Positions 42,060 through 51,070 of a stretch of 64,000 nt of DNA are shown piece after piece (within the stretch, counting starts at the first letter, position 1; every line of letters begins with the position of its first letter). Where the stretch lies: NCBI RefSeq assembly GCF_026341125.1, contig NZ_JAPEOR010000002.1:434001-498000 (forward strand), read 5' to 3'. This DNA is from Streptomyces sp. NBC_01142 (GTDB lineage Bacteria > Actinomycetota > Actinomycetes > Streptomycetales > Streptomycetaceae). The position numbers and the translations under genes were made by a program. Under the pieces are notes generated by a model. It was not told the DNA's origin and made no database searches. It worked only from the letters and a program-made list of their open reading frames with translations.

Positions 42060-43154
42060 ATGTCTGCCAAGCCTCAGGACGCTCTGCCGATCCGGCTCAA
42101 CGTCGACGACAGCGATTCACCTTCGGACGTCGTCGACGCGCTGTTCCTCGGCCGCTTCGCGACGGGCGAGCAGCCGTACTCCCACAGCTCCACCATTGAC
42201 CGCGTCAAGCCCGGCGCCACGCTGCTGCCACCGGCGGCCTCCGTGCTGCGCGCCGCCCGTGACGACGACCGCAGCGCCACACTCGCCGAGGGCGACGGCT
42301 GGACGCTGCTGATCTCCCGCTGGAACCGCGGCGCCGACGTCACCGTCACGGCGGTCAGCTCCGAGCTCGCCGAAAAGGTCCTCGGGCAGGCGACGGAAGG
42401 CGCCCTGGACGATCCCGAACCGCAGCCCGAGAACGTCACCATGGGGTTCTGGTACGTGTCGCCGCGGCGTGGCCCGCACCGCACCACCCGCCAGATCGCC
42501 GCCGGGACCTGGGAAGAGGTCCGCCCCAACTACACGGCGCCGGTGGCCGATGCGATGGACCGGCTGATGAAGGTGACGCCCGACGACATCGCGGGCCGGC
42601 TGCTGCTGCTGCACGGCCCGCCGGGGACGGGCAAAACCTCCGCACTGCGGACACTGGCCCGCTCCTGGCGGGACTGGTGCCAGGTCGACTGCGTACTCGA
42701 CCCGGAGCGGCTCTTCAACGACGTCGGCTATCTGATGGACATCGCGATCGGCGAGGACGAGGGCACGTCCAGCAGCCGCTGGCGGCTGCTGCTGCTCGAG
42801 GACTGCGACGAGCTGATCCGCGGCGAGGCCAAGCACACCGCGGGCCAGGCCCTGTCCCGGCTGCTCAATCTGACGGACGGTCTGCTGGGCCAGGGCCGTA
42901 ACGTCCTGGTGGGCGTGACGACCAACGAGGACCTGGAACGGCTCCACCCGGCGGTGGTCCGCCCGGGCCGCTGCCTGGCCAGGATCGAGGTGGGCGCGCT
43001 GACCCGCAAGGAGTCGGTGCACTGGCTGGGCACGGAGGAGGGCGTCGGCCGCGAGGGCGCGACGCTGGCCGAGCTGTACGCACTGCGCCGCGGCAACAGC
43101 CCGGCCTCGGTGCCCTCCCAGCACGAGGGCGTGGACGCGGGCCTGTATCTGTGA
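42060..43154 (+). CDS. AAA-family ATPase with DUF5925-like N-terminal domain
   Basis: A 364-residue ATPase. Residues 1-150 form a domain I recall as DUF5925 in actinobacteria. The AAA core has Walker A GPPGTGKTS (near 187-195), Walker B LLLLEDCDEL, sensor-type LVGVTTNEDL and arginine finger region VVRPGR. The C-terminal end is short, so no partner domain is visible. ATG 42060 has only a weak ribosome site; the long open frame upstream reads through the deacetylase gene and is not coding. A remodelling or chaperone role is implied by the fold; the substrate is unknown. The promoter contains the 13-bp direct repeat. Confidence 0.87.
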   Translation: MSAKPQDALPIRLNVDDSDSPSDVVDALFLGRFATGEQPYSHSSTIDRVKPGATLLPPAASVLRAARDDDRSATLAEGDGWTLLISRWNRGADVTVTAVSSELAEKVLGQATEGALDDPEPQPENVTMGFWYVSPRRGPHRTTRQIAAGTWEEVRPNYTAPVADAMDRLMKVTPDDIAGRLLLLHGPPGTGKTSALRTLARSWRDWCQVDCVLDPERLFNDVGYLMDIAIGEDEGTSSSRWRLLLLEDCDELIRGEAKHTAGQALSRLLNLTDGLLGQGRNVLVGVTTNEDLERLHPAVVRPGRCLARIEVGALTRKESVHWLGTEEGVGREGATLAELYALRRGNSPASVPSQHEGVDAGLYL

Positions 43155-43162
43155 ACCCGGGT

Positions 43163-43205
43163 CTCCCTCGCCGGGCGGGAGAATCCAGCCCGTCCGGCGA
43201 GGGAG
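43163..43205 (+). terminator. terminator after the AAA ATPase
   Basis: CTCCCTCGCCGG (43163-43174) pairs perfectly with CCGGCGAGGGAG (43194-43205), and GCGGG/CCCG adds further pairing toward the loop. It starts nine bases after the stop and may also serve the convergent GntR gene ending at 43257. Confidence 0.7.
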
Positions 43206-43256
43206 GACACGCCCGGAAGGCGTACAGGGACCGGGACCAAGCCCCGGCCGAGGACA

Positions 43257-43631
43257 TCAGCTGCCGTACGCCGCGCGCAGCGCATCCTCCACCGCCGCCT
43301 GTGCGGCGGCGCGGCTCAGGCCCAGGCGAAGCGCCTGCTCCGCATAGGCTGCCGCCGCCGCGGCAGCCTGGCGCTCGGCCGCATCTCCCGCCGCCGCGAT
43401 GAACGTGCCGTTCCGCCCCCGGGTCTCGATCACTCCGTCGGTCTCCAGGGCGCGGTAGGCCTTCGCGACGGTGTTGGCGGCGAGCCCGAGATCCTCCGCG
43501 AGTCCCCGTACGGTCGGCAGCCGGTACCCCACCGGTAGCGCACCCGACCGCGCCAGCTCGGAGATCTGGGTGCGGAGCTGTTCGTACGGCGCTGCGGACG
43601 CGTCGGCATCAATGGCGATCTTCAAGGTCAC
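43257..43631 (-). CDS. short GntR family regulator (YtrA type)
   Basis: A 124-residue regulator consisting of the GntR winged helix (YEQLRTQISELARSG, LPTVRGLAEDLGLAANTVAKAYRAL, ETRGRNGTF) plus a short ~45-residue Ala-rich helical dimerisation tail, which places it in the YtrA group with no ligand domain. The start is GTG 43631, with GGGGGAGA upstream; the frame extends to 43922 but would overlap the divergent DUF402 gene. YtrA-type proteins usually control ABC transporters; none is adjacent, and the divergent DUF402 gene is the nearest possible target. Confidence 0.85.
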   Translation of the reverse strand: MTLKIAIDADASAAPYEQLRTQISELARSGALPVGYRLPTVRGLAEDLGLAANTVAKAYRALETDGVIETRGRNGTFIAAAGDAAERQAAAAAAAYAEQALRLGLSRAAAQAAVEDALRAAYGS

Positions 43632-43749
43632 ACGCGGATTCTCCCCCACGCCGCACTCCCACGCCGGAAATGGGGAGGCGAGACCACGTGGCGGGCTCGT
43701 ATCGTGCGCGTGCACCACGTTTCCGAGTTCTGTACGACGGAGGTATGTC

Positions 43750-44247
43750 ATGTCCGCACCCTCGGTTGAGGTACGGCTGGTCAAGGCGGGTGAGACAAAG
43801 ATCCGGTACCCGGCGGCACTGCTCGCCGACGACGGTACGCATGTGGTGGTCCGCGCGCCCTGGGCGGCGCCAGGCACCCGCGACTTCGGCTTCGTCCGGT
43901 TCGAGCCGGGCGACGTCTTCACCGAGCACTACTGGCGTGACCGCTGGTACGCGGTGAAGGAGGTCCGCACCGGTGAGGGCACGCTGAAGGGCTGGTACTG
44001 CGACATCACCCGGCCCACCGTGGTGACCACCGGAGTACTGACCGTCGAGGACCTGGATCTCGATCTGTGGGTGTCCGCCGACGGAGCGTCGGTGCTGCGC
44101 CTGGACGAGGACGAGTTCGCTGCCAGTGGCCTCGCCGCGCGCGACCCGAAGGCCGCCGACCATGCCGAGCGGGCTCTCGACGAGCTCGAACTGCTCGCCC
44201 ACAAGGGCGAGTTGACCGGTCTGCTCGCTCACACCGACGACGCGTAG
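43750..44247 (+). CDS. DUF402 protein (FomD-like)
   Basis: A 165-residue DUF402 protein. Members such as FomD and Sa1684-like enzymes hydrolyse nucleoside phosphates or related bonds with divalent metal. Conserved features include VFTEHYWRDRWYAVKEV, KGWYCDITRP and the DLDLDLWVSADG metal region with acidic residues. ATG 43750 follows GGAGG by seven bases. Strand divergence from the GntR gene (118 bp) suggests shared control. It is single-copy here, with no fosfomycin-type cluster around it, so the substrate is unknown. The following hairpin at 44338 terminates it. Confidence 0.88.
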   Translation: MSAPSVEVRLVKAGETKIRYPAALLADDGTHVVVRAPWAAPGTRDFGFVRFEPGDVFTEHYWRDRWYAVKEVRTGEGTLKGWYCDITRPTVVTTGVLTVEDLDLDLWVSADGASVLRLDEDEFAASGLAARDPKAADHAERALDELELLAHKGELTGLLAHTDDA

Positions 44248-44337
44248 CCGGCGAACGCCGGTGCTCCCGACTCCGGCGCGGGCCGCGGGCCGGCCCGCCC
44301 GGCTGCCGGTGGAGCGTCGCCCGGGGACGGACTGCCG

Positions 44338-44391
44338 ACTGAGCGCACCGGGGCGGGAAGCCGGTGTGGATCCCGCCCCGGTGCGCTCAGT
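44338..44391. terminator. 21-bp perfect bidirectional terminator
   Basis: Left arm 44338-44358 (starts ACTGAGCGCACCGG) and right arm 44371-44391 are perfect complements, 21 bp, with a 12-base loop. It serves the convergent DUF402 and GNAT genes; the right arm contains the GNAT stop codon (44387-44389). Confidence 0.85.
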
Positions 44392-44848
44392 GGTCCGAGC
44401 CCCGGGCCGGCGACTTGCGGTAGTGGAAGCGGTCGTACGGGCCGTCCGTGCGCCGCTCGACGAACTCGTACCCGTAGCGCGGGTACATCTTCTGGTTCTC
44501 CCACATCAGCGCGTTCGTGTAGAGCCGGATCTCACTCAGGCCCAGCTCACGCGCGTACGTATCCGCGAAGGCCAGCATCAGCCGGCCGAGCCCGGTGCCA
44601 CGGGCGTCCGGGTGGACCGCGATCGAGTCCAGGAAGAGGTGGTCGGCCTCCGGCACCAGGACGATGACGCCCCGGACCGGATCGCCGACCACGAACACCC
44701 TCCCCGCCGCCACCTCGGCCGCGTGGTCCGCCAGCATCGGGACGGGCACGCGGCCGATCCGTTCGATGTAGTGGTGATAGGCCGCATCGGTCACGGCTTT
44801 CACCACAGGTACGTCGTCGGCGGTGGCGGGGCGGATGTCCTCGGTCAT
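44387..44848 (-). CDS. GNAT family N-acetyltransferase
   Basis: A 153-residue acetyltransferase. [13 protein letters not shown], the acetyl-CoA loop [13 protein letters not shown] and the C-terminal [18 protein letters not shown] are typical of GNAT enzymes acting on small amines. The ATG at 44848 overlaps the tctA stop (ATGA, 44845-44848), so it is translated at the end of the tctCBA operon. Whether it is linked to tricarboxylate uptake or just rides along is unknown. Its stop lies within the arm of the strong terminator. Confidence 0.9.
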   Translation of the reverse strand: MTEDIRPATADDVPVVKAVTDAAYHHYIERIGRVPVPMLADHAAEVAAGRVFVVGDPVRGVIVLVPEADHLFLDSIAVHPDARGTGLGRLMLAFADTYARELGLSEIRLYTNALMWENQKMYPRYGYEFVERRTDGPYDRFHYRKSPARGSDH

Positions 44849-46341
44849 ACCGACACGTTACGACGGCGCATGATCAGTTTTTTCAGCCAGGGCCAGGCCA
44901 GCAGCACCACGATCACGGCGTACACCGTCACCGAGAAGGGCGTGTTGACCAGGCCGGTCACACTCCCGTCGCTGATCTGCAGCGCACGGCGCAACTGCTG
45001 CTCGGCGGCCGGGCCGAGGATGACGCCGATCACCGCAGGCAGCACCGGCAGTCCGTACCGCCGCATACCGAAGCCGATCAGGCCGATGATCAGCAGGATC
45101 ACCAGATCGAGCGCCTCGCCGCCGACCGCGTACGCGCCGACTGCCGCGAAGAACAGGATTCCGGCGTAGAGGTACGGGCGCGGAATCCGCAGCAGCTTCG
45201 CCCAGAGGGGGGCCAGCGGCAGATTCAGGGCGAGCAGCAGCACCATGCCGACGAAGAGCGAGGCGATCAGGCCCCACACCAGGTCCGGCTCGCGCTCGAA
45301 GAGCAGCGGTCCCGGCTGGATTCCGTACTGCTGGAAGGCGGCCAGCATCACGGCCGCGACGGCGGTCGTGGGCAGACCGAGCGTCAGCATCGAGACGAGC
45401 GTGCCCGCCGCGGAGGCAGAGGCCGCCGACTCCGGCCCCGCCACACCCTCGATGGCTCCCTTGCCGAACTGCTCCTTGTGCGGGGAGAGCCGCTTCTCGG
45501 TGACGTACGACAGGAAGGTCGGGATCTCGGCGCCGCCGGCCGGGATCGCACCGAACGGGAAACCGATGACGGGTCCGCGCAGCCAGGACTTCCAGGTCCG
45601 CCTGACGTCGGACTTGGCGAGCCAGGGCCGGCCGACCGGGATGGGCTCGCCGCTGCTGCGCCGCAGATGCGCCGCGACCCACAGTGCCTCGCCGATCGCG
45701 AAGAGGCCGACGGCGACGATCACCACGTCGATGCCGTCGGCGAGCTGGAGCGAGCCGAAGGTGAGCCGCTGCTGGCCGGTCATCTGGTCCAGGCCGACGA
45801 GGCCGAGAGTGAGGCCGATCAGCAGGGACGCGAGTCCGCGGATACGCGACGAACCCAGCACGGACGTCACCGCGATGAAGGCCAGCACCATGATCGCGAA
45901 GTAGTCGGGAGCGCCGATGTCCACTGCCAGTTCGGCGACGGTCGGGGCGAGGACGACAAGCAGGATGGTGCCGATCATGCCACCGGCGAAGTGGCCGACG
46001 GCGGCGGCCGCGAGCGCCTGTGCGCCGCGTCCGGATTTCGCCATGGGGTTGCCTTCGAGGGCGGCGACCACGGCCGCGCTCTCACCGGGAGTGTTCAGCA
46101 GGATCGACGTCGTGGAGCCGCCGAACATCGCGCCGTAGTAGATACCGGCGAACATGATGAACGCGCCGGTCGGCTCGAGTCCGTAGGTCACGGGCAGCAG
46201 CAGCGCCACCGCCATGGCCGGGCCGATGCCGGGCAGTACGCCGATCGCCGTGCCCAGCAGCACGCCTATCGCCGCCCAGAGCAGATTGACGGGGGTCAGC
46301 GCGGTGCCGAAGCCGTCGAGGAGGGAGTGGAGAGAGTCCAT
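44845..46341 (-). CDS. tctA: tripartite tricarboxylate transporter, large permease TctA
   Basis: A 498-residue membrane protein with about eleven to twelve helices, the main permease of a TTT system for citrate or other carboxylates. [22 protein letters not shown] near the start and [21 protein letters not shown] in the middle are the TctA duplicated signature. The start lies 3 bp after the tctB stop. It works with TctB and the binding protein TctC. The protein appears complete and ends in a basic cytoplasmic tail. The substrate (citrate, tartrate, propionate-type acids) cannot be fixed from sequence. Confidence 0.95.
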   Translation of the reverse strand: MDSLHSLLDGFGTALTPVNLLWAAIGVLLGTAIGVLPGIGPAMAVALLLPVTYGLEPTGAFIMFAGIYYGAMFGGSTTSILLNTPGESAAVVAALEGNPMAKSGRGAQALAAAAVGHFAGGMIGTILLVVLAPTVAELAVDIGAPDYFAIMVLAFIAVTSVLGSSRIRGLASLLIGLTLGLVGLDQMTGQQRLTFGSLQLADGIDVVIVAVGLFAIGEALWVAAHLRRSSGEPIPVGRPWLAKSDVRRTWKSWLRGPVIGFPFGAIPAGGAEIPTFLSYVTEKRLSPHKEQFGKGAIEGVAGPESAASASAAGTLVSMLTLGLPTTAVAAVMLAAFQQYGIQPGPLLFEREPDLVWGLIASLFVGMVLLLALNLPLAPLWAKLLRIPRPYLYAGILFFAAVGAYAVGGEALDLVILLIIGLIGFGMRRYGLPVLPAVIGVILGPAAEQQLRRALQISDGSVTGLVNTPFSVTVYAVIVVLLAWPWLKKLIMRRRNVSV

Positions 46342-46344
46342 CGG

Positions 46345-46941
46345 CTACAGCACTCCCATCAGCGGGCCACCCGGCAGCGGAACACCGAGCAGGTTGTTGA
46401 AGACGAAGTAGGTGACCAGGGAGAGGGCCGCGGCGATGAGCGGGTCGCGGTCGTAGTGGCGGCTGCCGAGGGCGAAGGCGGAGCCCCAGAAGAGCAGCGC
46501 TCCGGCGACGGGGAAGCCGATCGGGCCGATGAGTACGGCGAAGGCGAGGAAGACGCCCGCCAGGAGCAGGACCGTGCGCCAGTCGCCGGGCTCGCTGAGG
46601 TCGATGTCCTCGCCGCCCTCGGCCTCGCCACGGCCGCCGCGCAGGACGTCGACGGCGAGCAGTGCGGCGACGACCAGCAGGCCGATGCCGACGACGACGG
46701 GAACGGTCTTGGGCCCGACGGGCCCACGCTGGGCGATGTCGACATCCATCGTGAGCGCGTCGGTCAGGACGAGCAGCCCGATGACGAACAGCAGCACGCT
46801 GACGCCGAGTTCGGAGTGTTCGCGCAGCCAGGACCGCCAGGGGCGGTGCGCGGCGGGGTTCTCGGTCTCTGTTCCGGTCTCGTTTCCGGTCTCGTTTCCG
46901 GGCTCTGTTCCGGGCTCTGTTCCGGCGGCGCCTGTGGTCAC
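46345..46941 (-). CDS. tctB: tripartite tricarboxylate transporter, small permease TctB
   Basis: A 198-residue small permease subunit with four membrane helices (GVSVLLFVIGLLVLTDAL; VPVVVGIGLLVVAALLAV; VLLLAGVFLAFAVLIGP; the last ends NNLLGVPLPGG, the usual TctB end). The N-terminal ~30 residues are a Gly/Thr/Glu/Asn repeat (GTEP, GNET), unusual but cytoplasmic and probably tolerated. The GTG at 46941 overlaps the tctC stop (GTGA). tctA follows after 3 bp. Confidence 0.92.
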   Translation of the reverse strand: MTTGAAGTEPGTEPGNETGNETGTETENPAAHRPWRSWLREHSELGVSVLLFVIGLLVLTDALTMDVDIAQRGPVGPKTVPVVVGIGLLVVAALLAVDVLRGGRGEAEGGEDIDLSEPGDWRTVLLLAGVFLAFAVLIGPIGFPVAGALLFWGSAFALGSRHYDRDPLIAAALSLVTYFVFNNLLGVPLPGGPLMGVL

Positions 46942-47921
46942 AGCCCGAGCTCCTTCAGTACCGAGTCCACGCTCTTGTCCTGCTCTGCCAGGAAGTCACC
47001 GAACGTCTCGCCGGTGAGGAAGGCGTCGTCCCAGCCGTTCTTCTTCAGCGACTCCTTCCACTGCGGGGAGTCGTGCAGCTTCTCGAAGAGGACGACGAGC
47101 TTGTCGCGCTCGGCGTCGGAGAGGCCGGGTGGGGCGACGACGCCGCGCCAGTTGGTGAAGTCGGTGTCGAGTCCGGCCTCGCGCAGGGTGGGAGCGTCCA
47201 GGCCGGGGACCCGCGTCGGACCGGTGACGGCCAGCAGTCGCAGCTCGCCCGACGTGATCTGGTCGAGGTACTCGCCGACGCCCGAGACACCGAAGGCGAC
47301 CTTGTTGCCGAGGATGGAGGCGAGCAGCTCGCCGCCGCCGTCGAAGGGGATGTAGTTGACGGTCTTGGGGGCGATCCCGGCCGCCTGCGCCATCAGCATG
47401 GGCGCGAGATGGTCGGGCCCGCCGGGCGAGGAGCCGCCGCCCACCGGGAGCTTGCCCGGGTTCTTCTTCCAGGCCGTGAGCAGCTGGTCGATGGTCTTGT
47501 ACGGCGAGTCCTTGCTGACCACCACGATGTCCTGCTCCTCGGTGAGCCGGGCGATCGGGGTGGTGTCGGCGAGGGTCTTGGGCGACTTGTTGGCGTGGAC
47601 GGCGCCGACGACGCCGAGGCCCATGGACATGGCGATCTTGCCGTTGCCGTGCTCGCCGACGAGACGGGTCAGGCCGACGGTGCCGCCGGCGCCCGGCAGG
47701 TTGAACACCTCTATGTTGTGGGTGAGTTCGGCGTCCTCGGCGTTCTTGGACGCCGTACGGGCGGTGATGTCGTATCCGCCGCCGGGCGTGTTGGGGACCA
47801 TGAACCGCAGGCCGGGGATCTGTGTACCGGTGTCGGCGCCACTGCCTGCGGTGAGCAGCGGCGGCCCCACGAGCACCAGCAATGCCGCCCCGAGCAGGGC
47901 GAGGGGGGTGCGCAATCGCAC
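46938..47921 (-). CDS. tctC: tripartite tricarboxylate transporter, substrate-binding protein TctC
   Basis: A 327-residue extracytoplasmic solute receptor of the Bug/TctC family. A short basic N-terminus and hydrophobic signal segment precede the mature protein beginning near LRFMVPNTPGGGYD; the family core has GPDHLAPMLMAQAAG and VPGLDAPTLREAGLD. It has no lipobox Cys, so it may be secreted or held by an uncleaved anchor. GTG 47921 has AAGG upstream; a longer frame would cross the promoter. It is first in tctCBA and divergent from the response regulator, which probably activates it. Confidence 0.92.
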   Translation of the reverse strand: MRLRTPLALLGAALLVLVGPPLLTAGSGADTGTQIPGLRFMVPNTPGGGYDITARTASKNAEDAELTHNIEVFNLPGAGGTVGLTRLVGEHGNGKIAMSMGLGVVGAVHANKSPKTLADTTPIARLTEEQDIVVVSKDSPYKTIDQLLTAWKKNPGKLPVGGGSSPGGPDHLAPMLMAQAAGIAPKTVNYIPFDGGGELLASILGNKVAFGVSGVGEYLDQITSGELRLLAVTGPTRVPGLDAPTLREAGLDTDFTNWRGVVAPPGLSDAERDKLVVLFEKLHDSPQWKESLKKNGWDDAFLTGETFGDFLAEQDKSVDSVLKELGL

Positions 47922-48017
47922 GTGTGCCGCCTTTCCAAGGAGAATGGGGAACGTGTGAAGTGGCCCACATGTTGCCTGCGCGTTAAGAAGCTGTCTCTCT
48001 TCCGGAATCAACGGACG

Positions 48018-48046
48018 TTGTGGTCGTTGTGGTCGCGGCCTAGCGT
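48018..48046 (+). promoter_or_regulatory. sigma70-type promoter giving a leaderless start
   Basis: -35 TTGTGG (48018-48023), 17-bp spacer, -10 TAGCGT (48041-48046). The predicted start point falls on the GTG at 48053, which opens the 32-codon frame coupled to the response regulator. Confidence 0.55.
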
Positions 48047-48052
48047 GACGGC

Positions 48053-48151
48053 GTGACGCTGTGCTCTCCCGGGGGACAACCCCCGGACCCCCGGTCGGAA
48101 AAGCAGGGACGCAAGCCCGGGGGGACCGTCCCGCGAGGTGAATCCCGGTGA
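48053..48151 (+). CDS. possible 32-codon leader peptide or sensor kinase remnant
   Basis: A frame of 32 codons beginning MTLCSPGGQPP and ending GTVPRGESR, whose TGA overlaps the GTG of the response regulator (GTGA at 48148-48151). A good promoter places the transcript start at its first codon. It contains a hairpin CCGGGGG-acaa-CCCCCGG (48069-48086). Related Streptomyces loci, from memory, have a CitA-like kinase in this place; the short frame may be what remains after a deletion, or a leader that couples translation. No homology is visible. Confidence 0.3.
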   Translation: MTLCSPGGQPPDPRSEKQGRKPGGTVPRGESR

Positions 48152-48831
48152 ACGTGCTGGTGGTGGACGACGACTTCATGGTCGCCAAGCTGCACAGCCG
48201 CTATGTGTCCGCGACGGAGGGCTTCACGGTCGTCGGGGTGGCCCACAGCGGCGCCGAAGCGCTGCGCGCGGCCGAGCGGCTCCGGCCCGACCTCGTACTG
48301 CTCGACATCTATCTGCCCGACAAGGACGGGATCAGCGTGCTGAGGGAGCTGCGCGCGGCGGAAGAGCGCGACGGGCGCCCGAGCGTGGACGCCCTGTTCA
48401 TCACGGCCGCGAGGGACGCGGGGATCGTCCGCTCCGCCCTCCGGGCGGGCGCGCTGCACTATCTGATCAAGCCCTTCAACCAGGCGGCGCTGCAGGAACA
48501 GCTGCGGCATGTGGCCGCGCTGCGCTCCCGTTTCGACCGTCTGGGCGAGGCGCGCCAGGAGGACGTCGACCAGATCTTCGGCGCCCGCCCGCCGGGCTCA
48601 CGCGAACTCCCCAAGGGCCTGGCGCCGCACACCGCGGAGCTGGTGGAACGCATCCTGCGGGAACACCCGGGCGGCGACCTGTCGGCCTCGGAGTGCGCGG
48701 CGGCGGGCTCACTGTCCCGGGTCAGCGCGCGACGGTATCTGGAGTACTTCGCGGAGACGGGCCGGGTGGAGGTGACGCTGCGGTACGGGGGGACGGGGCG
48801 GCCGGAGCGGCGCTACCGCCGGATCGGCTGA
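48148..48831 (+). CDS. CitB/DcuR-type response regulator
   Basis: A 227-residue response regulator. The receiver has the acidic pocket Asp7-Asp9, phosphoacceptor Asp53 (VLLDIYLPDKDG), Thr/Ser and Lys (LIKPFNQ). A linker leads to a C-terminal winged-helix region (SRVSARRYLEYFAETGRVEVTLRYGGTGRPERRYR), as in CitB and DcuR that respond to di- and tricarboxylates. It is divergent from tctC and almost surely controls tctCBA. Such regulators nearly always have an adjacent sensor kinase; none is present on either side, only a 32-codon frame. The kinase may lie elsewhere or be lost. Confidence 0.92.
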   Translation: MNVLVVDDDFMVAKLHSRYVSATEGFTVVGVAHSGAEALRAAERLRPDLVLLDIYLPDKDGISVLRELRAAEERDGRPSVDALFITAARDAGIVRSALRAGALHYLIKPFNQAALQEQLRHVAALRSRFDRLGEARQEDVDQIFGARPPGSRELPKGLAPHTAELVERILREHPGGDLSASECAAAGSLSRVSARRYLEYFAETGRVEVTLRYGGTGRPERRYRRIG

Positions 48832-48843
48832 GTCCACGGCACG

Positions 48844-49104
48844 CTACGGCCGCGCCTCGCCGATCGCCCGGTGACCGTGATGAATGAACCCCGCGGCTTC
48901 CAGCAGCGCTCTGAAGGTACGTCGCACAGTGAACGCGCTGCGTTGCTCGCCACTGTCCGTTCCGAACACGTAGCCGTCCTCAGTCCAGGTGAGTCCGAGC
49001 GTCTCTCGTCGCCGTTGCTGCGTAGCTCGGTGGGCTGCGAGCACAGCGACGAGCTGCCGTGGCACGGCCAGAGTTCGCCGACTCGCACCGATGGCGCGCC
49101 GCGC
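48844..49104 (-). pseudogene. tyrosine recombinase (phage-type integrase) fragment
   Basis: A fragment of ~86 codons from the catalytic domain of a tyrosine recombinase: SRRTLAVPRQLVAVLAAH is the usual strand before the core, then TWTEDGYVFGTDSGE and FTVRRTFRALLEAAGF. An in-frame TAG (49105-49107) cuts it off upstream, and the H-x-x-R and catalytic Tyr segments are missing downstream. It is therefore a dead relic of an integrated element next to the 3' end of the response regulator. From 49105 to 49378 nothing further was recognised. Confidence 0.7.
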
Positions 49105-49378
49105 CTATTCGTGGACTGATGAGGGACGACAGTGCTCCTGCAAGCTGCTGGCCTCCTGAAACGTGTGAGACGCACGCCCCCTCGCCCACCGCGTGCGCGC
49201 CGACGACCCTGTATCGGGTCGGGAGGCACTGATGGCCTGGGAAGGCGGGAGAAGGTGGTGTGTGGAGGTACAGCAACGCCGTGTCAGGCCCACCCGATCG
49301 AACTCCTAAGGCGGTGTTCACGCCGTGGCAGCGGCGGCCTGCATGCACTCGTGGAGGGGATGAGCGGTGTTGGCGCCG

Positions 49379-50860
49379 CTATTTCCTTGCTGCCTTCTGG
49401 AGCTGGTCGAATGTGCGTTGAATCGATAGCGTAATCGTAGTCATGCCGTATGGTTCCTGCTCTGAATCATTAAGGGTCTCCTCGCCATCCGGGTCTCGGG
49501 AGATGGATACATTTAGGTATGGGTCGGTGTCGCCGTTAGCGAAGTATTTCCCCTCTTGCCATTTCGGAAGCACCCACCACGCCGCCGCATAGTCCGTAGC
49601 GTGTGTCAGATTCAGCATTTCGCTACTATGGTAAATTTTGGAATGATAGCGGTAGAACTCGTCCCCTGGGTTTGCTACCCAGTTGGGTGCGTCCCGAAGG
49701 TGTCTCTCGTCTTTTGTATTCGTATCCCAGGAAGCCTCGTAAGAGTCTACGTAGTTATTTCCTAGCTTGCCTCGGTCGGCCCTGACATAGGAAACGGTCG
49801 CTGTCATCTCGATGCGACCAAAGCCGGATCGCAAAGGAACATCGACGACGGCATCTCCAGAGAAGTCAACGCCGGGATCGAGTCGAGCACCCGGACTCAC
49901 AATGTTCCCAGTGGCCAGCATGTGAGACGGAGAGTAACTGACGTGTCTGAGCGTGGTGCCCCAATCCCACATCTCACGCTTCCAATCATTCATCCCACTG
50001 CCCTTCGGGTTGAATTTGGTCGGATATCCTCGGATGGTCCAAAGGGTGCCTACTGCATAGACTCTCACTGATCCGGAGTTGCGGAATTCGAAATGTGCTG
50101 GGACTTGAAGTGACTTCCCGTCTGCGCTCGTGATGGGGTCGCCGAAGGAGATTCTGAACGGAACCTTTACAGGAGTGGAGTAAGGCACGTACATCTGTGA
50201 ATAGGTGAGGCCGGTGATTCCAACGACTCCGGAAACGACAACGCTCATCGCGACGCCCTTTGGGTACGGGATTCTTTGCCATACCTTCTGCCGAGTCAGC
50301 GTCCACATCGCCCCGGCCGCCCAGAGCATCAGGCCGATCCAAAGCCAGAGAAACGGTGTGTACGAGCCGCCCTGGATCTGCGTGATCAGAAACATCAGGT
50401 TCGTGACCATTACGGTGCCAACGCCGAGCAGGACTGCCGCGCCCGAGTAGCGCACGGCCCTCTTTCCCCAGTAGTCGTACACCGCTAGAACCGCGGCCAC
50501 CTCCACCAGTGCTGCTGCCACGAAGATGACTCCTACGACGCGTCCGCCGTACGCCAGCGCGTTGAATGCGTCCGTCGTGCCCACGTGGAACAGCACTGCG
50601 GCGGATACCAGAAGCCCCATCGCCACCAGCATGCCGGCAGCGCGTCTCCGACATGGGCGGTCAGGCCAATGAGACTTGTCCGCCACCCAGTGGACGCGGT
50701 CGGGGTTGTCCAGATCGATGTCCGGCAGACCCGCGCGCCGCAAGAGCCTTTGCAGGCCGCGCGGCGACCATGCCTGGCCGACGGTGTCGTCCCGCACACG
50801 CACGGCCCGCAGGCCTCGTTCGTCCGGGGCTTCCACTACGACGAGAGGGTGGTTGCTCAT
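49379..50860 (-). CDS. multi-spanning membrane protein of unknown function
   Basis: A 493-residue protein. A ~75-residue soluble N-terminus (WSPRGLQRLLRRAGLPDIDL, a pattern I associate with Streptomyces island proteins) is followed by five or so hydrophobic segments (about 80-230: AAGMLVAMGLLVSAAVLF; GVIFVAAALVEVAAVLAVY; VLLGVGTVMVTNLMFLI; LWLWIGLMLWAAGAMW; MSVVVSGVVGITGLTY), then a ~250-residue extracellular beta-rich region rich in Tyr, Asn and Trp. A/T content and codon use differ clearly from the neighbours, indicating transfer. ATG 50860 has no clear ribosome site. No family was recognised. Confidence 0.75.
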   Translation of the reverse strand: MSNHPLVVVEAPDERGLRAVRVRDDTVGQAWSPRGLQRLLRRAGLPDIDLDNPDRVHWVADKSHWPDRPCRRRAAGMLVAMGLLVSAAVLFHVGTTDAFNALAYGGRVVGVIFVAAALVEVAAVLAVYDYWGKRAVRYSGAAVLLGVGTVMVTNLMFLITQIQGGSYTPFLWLWIGLMLWAAGAMWTLTRQKVWQRIPYPKGVAMSVVVSGVVGITGLTYSQMYVPYSTPVKVPFRISFGDPITSADGKSLQVPAHFEFRNSGSVRVYAVGTLWTIRGYPTKFNPKGSGMNDWKREMWDWGTTLRHVSYSPSHMLATGNIVSPGARLDPGVDFSGDAVVDVPLRSGFGRIEMTATVSYVRADRGKLGNNYVDSYEASWDTNTKDERHLRDAPNWVANPGDEFYRYHSKIYHSSEMLNLTHATDYAAAWWVLPKWQEGKYFANGDTDPYLNVSISRDPDGEETLNDSEQEPYGMTTITLSIQRTFDQLQKAARK

Positions 50861-51070
50861 GAAGCAAAGGGTGACCGGGCCGTCGCGGCCACTCTTGCAA
50901 TGACGCGCGCCCACTCCTCACGGCGACCCCGGCTGGGCTAGCCAGCTGAGTCCCGGTCTGCCTGAACCACTAGAGGGCTGTCTGTCAACGGCTGCCAGCG
51001 ATACTCCGTGGGCCGTCTCTGAGCGGAGACGAGGGCACACGCTTCGCCTCATCTCGCCCATTGTGTCCCC

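Noticed and set aside
45478..47355. 625-codon open frame on the + strand
   Set aside because: Antisense to tctCBA; Asp/Gly/Arg-rich with no domain.
48813..49229. 138-codon frame on the - strand over the integrase relic
   Set aside because: The integrase similarity is in a different frame; this one is Arg/Ser-rich without motif.
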